Assembly (NCBI GenBank): GCA_002118135.1
Contig: BDIU01000065.1
Coordinates: 248,001 to 312,000 of the forward strand
Length of the DNA stretch: 64,000 nt
Reading direction: 5' to 3'
Source of the DNA: Trebouxia sp. TZW2008
Lineage: Eukaryota > Chlorophyta > Trebouxiophyceae > Trebouxiales > Trebouxiaceae
This document shows positions 23,701 to 33,196 of this stretch, one piece after another. Under the pieces are notes generated by a model that saw only the letters and a program-made list of their open reading frames with translations, did no database searches and had not been told where the DNA came from. The position numbers and the translations under genes are program-made. Every line of letters begins with the position of its first letter. The stretch's first letter is position 1.

Positions 23701-26700
23701 AGTGAAGGGGTGGTGAGGGTGGCAGAGATGGTGGTGGAGAGCAAGCTGTTCACAGTGCAGCAGGCCCTGTACTTTGCTGTCAGCATCCATGTGAGCCTCA
23801 CCTCAGTACATGCTGTGCCATGCCAAGTCATCTGTCAGGCACACTCTTGTGCAGTATGTTGTAAGGAGGTGAATGCTTCAGACAGGACCTGCTTTGCTTC
23901 ATCTTGTTTGATGAGCTGTACACCACAAACTTGCACCGCATGCATGCGTCTGATCATCAGCATTATTTAAAGTCTCTGGCTGTACTTGGAGAGCTGACCA
24001 ATATTCAACTTGATGCCATGAGGCACAGTCATCTTGTGAGCAAAAGAACGTCAATCAGTTTTGAGTTGTTGTATATCATCATTGTGCCAAAACTGGTGCC
24101 TCACCCATGATAGATGTGCCGTCAGTCAACTTCTCCAGTCAACAAGCTTTCACTGTACTGCTGCAGAAGTCAGTGGCTCGCTGCCTTAGAGCTTGCCTGG
24201 CCCTGCTACTGTTCCTGGTGTCCTTTGCCGATGGTCGACAGCGGGAGGAGTATGTGCAGCTTGCTTGGTCCACTGTCATGAAGATCCTGATCTGTCTCAT
24301 CCTGTGGAGTGTGGCAGATGTTGGCAAAACACTGCTAGCCAAGCTGCTGTCTAGTCACTTCCACAAGAGGGCTCACTTTGACAAAATGCAGGATGCTCTC
24401 AACAAGGTATTGCTCATCAAAGGGCTGATTGGCTGCGCAGCAGCAAATGCATGTGTGGCAGCACTAATTGACTTGCATGCAGCGCAAACATGATTGTTGC
24501 TGGTCACACTCTGCAGCAGTCTATGCTAACTGTGGGCAAGCAAGCTCATCTGTTCTGTGGAAGGTGTCCAGCTGTTGATGTGACTGCGCAGCCTCAATTT
24601 GAGCTATGCAAGAAGCTGCCAGTGCATACAGTGACTGATGTCACAGTCATGCAAAATCTCTGTTTGCAAGCAGCTGTTTTGTCTCGGGCATTGTAGAGGC
24701 AAATAAGCGATTATAGATGCTTCCTGCTTGAGGAGGCATTGCTTGATCTGCACACTAGTCGGGAACAGGAATATTCCAACATGCACTATCAAAAGCGGCA
24801 TCATGCTTGCAGAAGTACTTTCTGCATGCGTACAGCCCAATGCCAGTCTGGACCTGATGCAGCAGCAGTACAAGGAGCAGCAGGCTGCAGAGATGTTTTT
24901 TGCGTGCACTGTTCAAATTGGCTGCATGGCTGGTTGCAGGAGTTGATTCTGCATGCGCTGTTCTAACTGAGGCTGTTTACATTGTGGCTCCAAACTGCTG
25001 ACATCAATGTTTGCAGGAGTACTTTCTGCATGCGCTGTCACAGCCACGGCCCCATGCCAGCCTGGACCTGATGCAGCAGCAATACAAGGAGCAGCAGGGC
25101 AGCATGCGCCGCTCTCAGAGCTACCATGGGCTGGACCCCCTAGGGATCCCCTCAGCAGTCTATGGGGCCATGCATGACATCCACGCCAGTTTCATCCAGG
25201 TTGCCCATGGCAGAAAAAGCAAGAAGGCACCCTCCTTTGCCAACCCCCACCCAAACCCCCTTGCAACCCAGGAGGGGTCTAAGCGGTCCAGCTTTAAGGG
25301 CAGTGATGGGTTTGGGGCTCCGCCAGTCTGCCCTGGGGGTCTGGCAACGGCTGGTGCCGCTGCTCATCCTGTGATCAGCATGCTGGCTGAGCAGGTTGGT
25401 CCCTCTTGCAAGTACCTGCAGGCTGTGTAAGGCAGCAGACTGTACAAAGTACTCAAAGGGTTCACCCACAGGCTCGCATCGCACCCACAAGCAAGAAATG
25501 CTGTAAAACGTTTGGCTGGAGCATTGAAGTGGCTACCCTCCTTCAATAGCGCTCAAAGCACAGATGAGCAGGTTGAACCTGGGGTTTTTCCACAGCTCCA
25601 CAAATGATCTTCAAATGACACTCACATTGCTGACCTCACAAGGATCGCGCAATTACAGAAAGTATATATCAACTCTGCAATACGCATGTCACTACATGGA
25701 AACTCAATCAGTAATAGTCTAGCGGAGAGTCAAAGCTGGCAGCAACTGCATGCAGGCATGCACTCCACACCATCTGTCAAAATTTTGGGTGAAGGGGTCA
25801 GCGCAGGTAGCGTCACTGCCGGGTCAAACAGCTCTTGTCGAGGTTGGCCCAGATCGGTCTGTCATGAGGTTGCACATTCTCAACTTGTGGTGACTGGTGC
25901 TGTTACTATGGCAAGTGCATACAGGAGGGGCATGACAAGGGCAGCAGCCAGGGCAGCAACCAGACTGCAATCTCTCAGCCATTGAAGCATTTGGCCCTGT
26001 AGCTATGCTGACTGGTCACACTGGTCCAGATCAATATATGCTGATTGTTGCAGGAGGGGTAGGACAAGGGCAGCAGCCAAAGCATCAAGCAGCAAGCCAG
26101 TAGCCCCATCTTCAAAGCTGACCCCAAGGTGCTGCGGCGCCTGCACTGCCTGGAGAAGCACATGCACAAGAACATTCTGCCCCAACTGCATGCAGGAGAG
26201 GCAGGACAACAATCGCAGCCCAAGCAGCAATGGGACGCAACTTCCTCAGCCATGAAGTGCTTTGGTCCTGCAGCTATTCTCATTGCATGCAGGACAAGGG
26301 CCGCAGCCTGGGCAGCAACCAGACTGTAAGCTCTCAGCCACAGTCCTTTGCTGATTGCTTGCAGGAAGGGCAGGACAAGGGCCGCAGCCAGAGTTGCAAT
26401 CAGGGAAGCAATCACAATGCAATCTCTTAGGTTTGAACTTTTGTCCTGTAGCTGGGCCAGTTCAATGCAGGACAAGGGCAGCAGCCAGGGCAGCGACCAG
26501 AAGGCCCGTGGCCCCAGCTTCAAAGCTGGTCCCGCCAGTAAGCTGGCATCTCTCAGCTATAGGACAATTGTACTCAAGCTACACCAACTGCATGCAGGAG
26601 AGGCGGGACCGCAACAGCAGCCCAAGCAGGAACGAGAATGCAACTTGTCAGCCATGAATTGAGTTGGTCCTGCAGGTATGCCATGTGCATGCAGAAAAGG

Positions 26701-29700
26701 CAGGACAAGGGCAGCAACCACAGCAGCAGCAATCTCTTGCAACCTCGTAGCCAGTAGAAATTTGGTGCTATAGCTATGCCAAATCAATGCAGGACAAGGG
26801 CAGCAGCCAGAGCAGCAACCAGAGGGCCAGTGGCCCCAGCTTTAAAGCTGACCCCAAGGTGCTGCGGCGCCTGCACCGCCTGGAGAAGCACATGCGTGAG
26901 AACAAGCTGCGCCATACCTTTGCAGACCAGCTGGGGGAGGCGCAAGACAGCGATGAGCTCAACAGCAAGAAGGAGGCACGCAAGCTGGCCTTCTACCTCT
27001 TTTGGAATGTGCGCCCTGACTTTGACAGGTATCCCTGCTCCATTCGTTGAGGAACCCTCTGCAGGTGCGCAGCACTATTTGCAGGAGCTTGTATGTAGGC
27101 GAACTAGTGCGTAACATGGATTTTGCGCGACTGGATGCTCATGGCTTACGACATGTAAAGGCAGGCATGCTTGACTTATGTGGCTGGAGAGCTATGCAGT
27201 CTGGCTGCTTGAAAACACCACTTGTTGTTTTCTCCATTCCTTACTCCATTTTGCCCATGTAGCATAATGATGCTTTTTGAACGCAAGATACTGAGGAAGT
27301 ATGGTGCAGGAACTTCATAGTGCCAATGGACCTGGAGTTCTTCATGCCTCCAGAGAAGATTGCACAGGCATTGAAGGTCCTGGATGTGGACGGAGATGGC
27401 AAGATCTCCCTGGCAGACATGCGTGATGCGGTCATACAGGTGCATCTATGCACTTTTTGACATGCGTTTGCGTCCTCAGACATGTCGACAGCAAAACAAG
27501 CGGATGTCCTTCCTGCCCTGCTTGCCCTAATCAGGTTTGCATTGCGATGGTGATTCTTTTGGCAGACAATTGCAATCATCTGTCTGACACCTGCCATTAT
27601 TGCACACAAGTACTTGACATACAATTTCCAGCACTGCTGAGTCTGTCAGAGGCATCGGCAAGGAATGTCCCTGGGTGCACTTAGTTGTGCCTGCTTTGGC
27701 TCCCACACAGGCTGAGTAGTAGCAAGGTGAAGCACCAGCAGAAGCGATCAATTGCCATTGTGCGCCCAATGGAAGCTAGTTGGAAACGCAACTCAATGCA
27801 TGTGCAGATATACAAGGAGCGGAAGAATCTGGCCTACACTTTGCAAGATGCACGAGGCGTAGTTAGCAAGCTGGAGCTCATCATGGGCGTCATGATGCAT
27901 GTCCTGTTTGTCTTTTTCTACTTGATCATCTTTGATGTAAGCTTCTGTTTCTTTCTGCCCAGACAAGCCTGAGCCCTTGCATGCCTGCCTGCTGCAGCCT
28001 CTAAATGGAGAGCAAACTCAATGTATGCATTGCATCCCCACCAGATACCCTGCTCATCTTGCCATGGGTGTTGAGAATTGATTGCAGCCCTTGCTGTCAT
28101 GATTGCTCAATGGCTGAATTCCACATTGTGGTGACAGGGAACGGAGTGCATGAGCTGCTTGTGCAGCTCATCTTCCTGCTCTCCGCTGGAACAGTCTTAC
28201 ATAGCGCACATACAGATGTAGCCGTTGCATAGGCTGCCAGCCAGCATGCTGTTTGCATTAGCAATCCTTTTTCAGGCTGTTGATTGTTTGTTGAGGGCAT
28301 ACCACTGTCTTTTTGCTTTGATGATGGCACTCTTGATGCTGTTGCAGTGCAATTACCTGTTTCCATCAAAAACCAGAGATAAACCCCAGGAAGTGCAGAC
28401 AGATCAACATACACACTTTGGCTTTGTTGCAGGTTGATGTCAACAAAGTGTGGCTCAGCTTCTCCTCAGTCTTCCTAGCTTTTGTTTTTGTCTTTGGCAA
28501 CTCGCTGCGCAATATGTATGAGAGCGTGATCTTCCTCTTTGTGATGCACCCATACGATGTGGGAGATGCGTTGTTCATCAGCGGTGACTGGTGTCAAGTG
28601 GAGGAGATCGCTCTTCAATACACGCAAGTGGTGCGCTATGATGGTGTCAAGATCTGGTACCCCAATCACGTTCTGTGCGCTGGGGCTGTGATGAACATCA
28701 CAAGGTCTGCCAAGAGATGGGAGTCGTTCAAGGTACAGCAATTTCTTGATGTGTTTGTCACTAAGGAATTTGTCACAGCATCGAGTTGTCGTACTCAGAA
28801 ATTACCATTGCAGCCAGAATGCAGTGCTCGGCTCCCTCTTTCGTTGTCAATACATGCAGAATGTCGCTATATCAAGTGACACTACGCCAAGACAGCGCTG
28901 CACCATTAGCTTACGTAGGTCACTGGAGCGCATACAAAGCCTGGTGTCAGCAAGCATGCATATGCTGATGTTGAACGGTCATACTCATTTGAGCATGGGT
29001 AACGTGCAGTGTCAGCTGATCTTGAGGCGGCACTTGATTATGAGCAAACAGCTTCCAGAGTACTGTGGCACCTGACTAAGGCTGTACGCTTGTAGTTCAA
29101 CTGTTTGCAGAAACAATGCAACGGCAGAGGTGCTTATTTGCATGAAGCATGTCAGTGATATGTGTCAGGTGACCGACATCACTGTGTAATTGACTGTTGT
29201 GTGTACCACTGCAGGTGTCAATAGACATCAGCACACCTCCATCTGTGTTTGAGGCAGTAGATGCTGCAGCCACAGCTCACTTCAAAGCCAACCCCAATGA
29301 CTTTTCAGGGGAGAAGTTGATCATTGCCAACCTTGTTGGAGATCCCCTGAAGTACATGCTGTGCTGCTGGTGGGAGTATGCATATCCAGGTGAGACAGCT
29401 GCTTGGTGACTATACTTACCTAGCACTGCCTAAATAGCATATGTGTTGATAGACAGTCAAATACATGTCCAGGTAGGTCGTGCTTGAAGGAGGTGCTTGC
29501 TTGAGTGAGTGCATACTTGTGTCAGATGCTGCTGTTCAGAGCAGATTTGATGTATCATCAGGGAAACATTCTTATATTCTGCTGTCCTGTTGTTATGTCA
29601 ATTCAGCCCAATCTTGCACACTGTTTTGCTTGCTTTGTTCACGTTGTTGCATGCTGTTGTGCAGGCACTGAGCTTGGCAAGATGGGAAAGGCCAGGACTG

Positions 29701-29864
29701 GTATATACCTTTGTGTCAGCAAAGTGCTGACAGAGCTCAATGTTGTATACACCCTGCCGCCATATCAAGCAGCAGACAAAGCAGCATTTGCAGCTCAAAG
29801 ACCTGTTGGAGAAGGGCAGAAATTCATGCCTGCTTTCATGCAAAAAGAGGCGCTGAAGTTGTAG
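20779..29864 (+). CDS. MscS-like mechanosensitive channel (MSL family) with EF-hand
   Basis: Fifteen exons (20779-20918, 21024-21097, 21337-21416, 21751-21821, 22248-22509, 23164-23307, 23632-23790, 24167-24406, 25017-25394, 26793-27028, 27310-27439, 27808-27936, 28433-28732, 29215-29389, 29665-29864) sum to 905 residues in phase. The N-terminus is cytosolic-looking. Four hydrophobic segments follow (cores WWTTIPILATVGLATA, WRWCFFFAGFMPVHYI, CLRACLALLLFLVSF, ILICLILWSVADVGK), then a Ser-rich linker. An EF-hand loop DVDGDGKISLAD lies near residue 616 and precedes the MscS core. That core has two more membrane segments, the hallmark FVMHPYDVGDALF, and a beta-domain with VRYDGVKIWYPN. The topology resembles Arabidopsis MSL8-10. 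The EF-hand before the pore resembles fungal Msy1/Msy2 and suggests Ca2+ modulation. The membrane (plasma membrane or ER) cannot be told. Introns 5, 8 and 9 hold decayed exon copies. Confidence 0.95.
22455..22735. repeat. Duplicated 3' edge and donor of MSL exon 5
   Basis: The end of exon 5 with its donor (about 22460-22520) is repeated about 207 bp downstream in the intron (about 22668-22730). Shared words include CTGGCACACC, GATGTCCTGGATGACAC with one change, and GTGAG. The second copy is diverged and not needed for the frame. Confidence 0.85.
24805..25100. repeat. Duplicated 5' edge of MSL exon 9
   Basis: The start of exon 9 (25015-25097, AGTACTTTCTGCATGCG through ACAAGGAGCAGCAG) is copied at about 24812-24890. 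A shorter remnant at about 24936-24965 (TGCAGGAGT, then CTGCATGCGCTGT) is a third copy. Both extra copies lie in intron 8. Confidence 0.85.
25920..26860. repeat. Cluster of about nine copies of the 5' edge of MSL exon 10
   Basis: The true exon begins at 26793 with GACAAGGGCAGCAGCCAGAG, preceded by TGCAG. Degenerate copies of this acceptor-plus-exon edge start near 25931, 26060, 26205, 26291, 26373, 26469, 26608 and 26703, so spacing is about 85 to 145 bp. Several keep an AG acceptor. The copy near 26060 extends furthest, to about 26172, matching exon 10 as far as GGAGAAGCACATG. The copy at 26471 stays open for 67 nt to a GTAAGC donor; that length would shift the frame if it were included. All eight extra copies lie in intron 9. 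Confidence 0.9.
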
Positions 29865-30380
29865 CATCATGTTTAGTTCCCGCAGCTTGCAGAATCACTG
29901 TCTCTTTTGTGTTGTCACTGTGTATTATAAAACAAGTCCGTGTTTGCCACCGTGGGCAGAGCGTAATGTGGAGCCTTGTCCAACAGAAGCAAATCAACCC
30001 CTGCTGTATACATTGCTTCTGGTTGACTTGACTGGTCACTGTCTCATCACCGCTTGCAGAGCAATTCACATCAACGTGTTGCGGCAGTACATTGTCCATG
30101 ACTCTGCAGAGGCTGCAAGCGAATGGCAGCCTGGCTGACAGGCCCGTCCTAGGTCCACTGATAACCATTGTTGACTGCTCATCAGTACTGCGTAAGTCTG
30201 TACTCAAGCAGCCTGGTTTGTGAGATGTCACTGCCGCCCTGCTGACAATCCTGCTCTTTTACCTGATTGCAGCCTGCCAAAAGGCAGGCGCACAGTCAGG
30301 AATTAGGTACGGCTTGGCAGGTCCAAGAGTGGGGGCCAAGACGTGGCCCTGAAAGCAAAGCAGCGCTTGAGCGTGTGCGC
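29865..30380. other. Intergenic region MSL to glycosyltransferase
   Basis: These 516 bp hold no exon that I can support. The frame upstream of 30381 is open, so translation could start earlier, but nothing favours that over the ATG just before the hydrophobic signal. Confidence 0.45.
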
Positions 30381-32657
30381 ATGCAACGGCAACCAAACAT
30401 GCGGTGGACTTGGCTGCTTACCTGTGCGCTTGCACTGCTGCTGCCTGCAGAATGCGCACGACAGTACTCTGCTGTCAAAGCAGCCGCAGCTGACGAGACT
30501 CACCATCATTTGCACTCATCGTCGTCAGACGCCTCAGTGAGCAATTTGAGCGAAAGCTCTGTCGCATGGGTCGTCCAGACCGGCCGGGGAAGTGCTGCGG
30601 AAGCCGTAGCAGCCCTCATGCTCACCTTCCTGCAGCGAGCAGCAAACCAGACAGGCTTTGTGGCAGACGTGAACTCAACTGGTCAAGTCAAACTTGCAGA
30701 CACTGGCCATGCAATTGAGCAATGGTCACTGGCCAGATGGGAGGATGCTTGGCCGCCCAAGGGCCTAGCCACCAATGCAGAGGCGTCCACAGACCCTGTC
30801 AGTGCTGATGACTTCAAAGCAGAGCATGCCTACTTCCCTCATGGTGCACACAAGGTGCTGCCTGGCTTCAAGCTGATGCATGCCAAGTGGCCGGCAGCAG
30901 ACTGGTACATCATGATGGACGATGACACCTTCATCTTCCGGCGAGCTCTGATGCGTCTGCTGTCAAGGCTTGACCCTGGGGAGAAGCACTACATAGGTAA
31001 CCAGCAAAGCTCAATACTCTGCAGTGAACAAACCTCTGCAATACCTGCATTCTGTGTGTTACGTATTGATGCTGAGTACTGCTGTACTGCTCATTTTGCA
31101 ATGCATTGTATCTCAGTCATTAACAGTCCCAAGCACTTGTGCAGTGAGCGTTATGTATTATGTAACAACTACTGAGCATGGTGGTTCACTGTAGGTTACT
31201 CTCGCCATGGCGCACACACATGCAGAGACCCTACTGCCCACTTCCACTCAGAACCACATTCCCCTTTTGCTCTTGGCGGCTGCGGCATGATCCTCTCCAA
31301 AGCAGCCATGGAGCAGCTGGAGCCAAATGTTGCGGGTTGCGTCATCGCCAGTCAAGACTGCTATCTGGATGATGTGCGGCTCTTCTTCTGCTTGAGGGAC
31401 ATAGGCATCCGCCTCAATACCTCCCTGGACTATCCCGCTATGAACTTTGCCCCCAACAGCAATATTGATTGGGCCAGAGTGGAGCCTTGTGTGCAACCTG
31501 TGGTCTTTCATGGAGTAAGTGGTCCTTCCCAACAATTCTTGTGCTGCCTAGGAAGTGCATTGAAGCGTGCAAAAGTTGGCATTACTAAAGCAGCCTGTTG
31601 TTTCCCCTTACTGCAGAGTGTGAACGCTCACCCTCACGATTGCTGTGCTCTCCACAGTGTGACTTGCTAATTGCATTGTGATAAGTGTGTGAGCCTGGAT
31701 GAAGCCAGACAAAGCCTGCATCCACTTGACTTGCAATTGCACCACCTGCAAAAGCAGCAAGCACAACATGCTGATCTTGCAAAGGTCAGTGTTGATGTCC
31801 ATCACTGGGCAAAGCTGCAGAAGCTTGCAGCAAGCGATCGACATGGAAACATGGAAAAGTCCATGCTGTTTGGCGTCATAGCGGGAGCCTCTGTCTAAAG
31901 AGGCAGCCTGGGATCAAGCTGTTTGTTTGCCAATTTTGCAGGTGAAATAACTATGTGGCAGACACATCTTGCTGACTGTGAAGCATGTCTAAGACACTCT
32001 CTCTGCCCCACTGACTGTTGAGTCGGAGGGTGAAATCAAGTGCGGTGTTGCAGGTGATGCCCACGGAGATGCACATGCTGGAGGGTGTCCCACACACACT
32101 CTCTGACCAAGTCGATGCGAGTGAATTTGAGTGTGAGTGAGTCTGAGTGTGAAAGTGGATGAGTCTGAGAGTGAAATCACGTGCTGTGATGCAGGTGACG
32201 CCCGTGGAGATTCACATGCTGGAGGGTGTCTCAGATATTCTCTCTGACCAAGTGAATGTGAGTGAGTCTGACTCTGAAACTAAATGGAGTCTAAGAGTGT
32301 GTTGTGATGCAGGTGGCCCCCATGGAGATGCACATGCTGCATGCAGCAGACCTAAAGGCCCATGGCCATGCAACCATGGCAGACATCCTTACTGAGATGA
32401 GCAACTGGGGAGTGCATTCTGGTAGAGCAGGCATACGCTACAGTGACAAGCACATGAAGACCAACAGTACGAACGTGGTAGACCAGCGCGATTGCAGGAT
32501 TTTGTGTGAGCAAGATGCTGAATGCAAGGGCTGGAGCTTTGCAAATGAGGGCGGCTTCTGTGAATTGGTCACTAGCATTGCATCATCAGAAGAAGACTGG
32601 AGGTTCACAGGAGGCATCTCTCAGCCTGCCTACGTGTGTCAGTCTGCCATAAGCTAA
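30381..32657 (+). CDS. Fringe-like (GT31-type) glycosyltransferase with C-terminal PAN/apple-like domain
   Basis: Exons 30381-30996, 31195-31514, 31686-31784 (tentative) and 32313-32657 give 459 residues in phase. The N-terminus has a signal peptide or signal anchor (MRWTWLLTCALALLLPAECA), pointing to the secretory pathway, probably the Golgi. The catalytic part shows MMDDDTFIF, the DxD metal and nucleotide-sugar motif of Fringe/beta3-glycosyltransferases, then ALGGCGMILSKAAME and SQDCYLDDVRL, also Fringe-like. The last exon has a Cys-rich PAN-like module (RDCRILCEQDAECKGWSF). Donor sugar and acceptor cannot be deduced. I chose the start at 30381 because it lies just before the hydrophobic segment; an ATG at 30399 is also possible. 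Exon 3 has a weak acceptor but keeps phase and has coding-like content. Confidence 0.85.
32050..32345. repeat. Triplicated 5' edge of the last glycosyltransferase exon
   Basis: Three copies of GATGCAG plus the first exon codons start at about 32054, 32194 and 32313. They would read VMPTEMHMLEGV, VTPVEIHMLEGV and VAPMEMHMLHAA. Intervening GAGTGAGTCTGA-type tracts are also shared. Only the third copy continues into the long coding exon. Confidence 0.9.
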
Positions 32658-33196
32658 CAGCCAATCTCGCACAAGTATTGCTCTGATTGCACGTGGCCTA
32701 GCAGCCTCAGATTATGCTGCTGAAGTCACGAAACAGTAGCGCGTCAGGCTTGCATTGAACTCGAGCCAGCTGGGGCTTGTTCCCGCATGTTCCACTTGGA
32801 GTTTTGCACTTAGAATCCATTTGCCCTTTGAAAGGATTGCAGGCAAATTGCTAATGTGTGCATGCAACTGGTGCGTTCCAGTAGGTGTCATAAATACTTC
32901 CATGAGGGGCATGCTGCATTTGCAACAGCTTTTGTGGACCTTGATATACATTACGTTGCAGTGAGCTGAATGTGCTGTTGTATAATATTCTCCTGAAGCG
33001 CAAGGCTAAACTTTCTGTTGCACAAACTAGAGCTGACATCAAATGCTGAACACCCTGCATACTATATGATACACAGTATCTATGCGACATTTCAAAATTC
33101 AGCACATATATAGAGACAAAGCATATCTCCTGTCTTCATGCATGGATGCATCAAAGCTGAAGCAGCAGAAATCTGGGCACAAGCAGAGAGACAATT
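32658..33196. other. Convergent intergenic region
   Basis: This 539-bp gap lies between the stops of the glycosyltransferase and the SDR gene. No exon or RNA gene is evident. It should contain both 3' ends. Confidence 0.5.

Noticed and set aside
25920..26860. Reading the repeat cluster as a CRISPR-like or satellite array
   Set aside because: The units match the start of a coding exon with its acceptor, vary in spacing and sequence, and lie in an intron of a eukaryotic gene.
31615..31670. Possible exon (VNAHPHDCC...) following exon 2 of the glycosyltransferase
   Set aside because: It has an acceptor but runs into a stop without a donor, and including it would remove the PAN-like exon; the exon at 31686 keeps phase instead.
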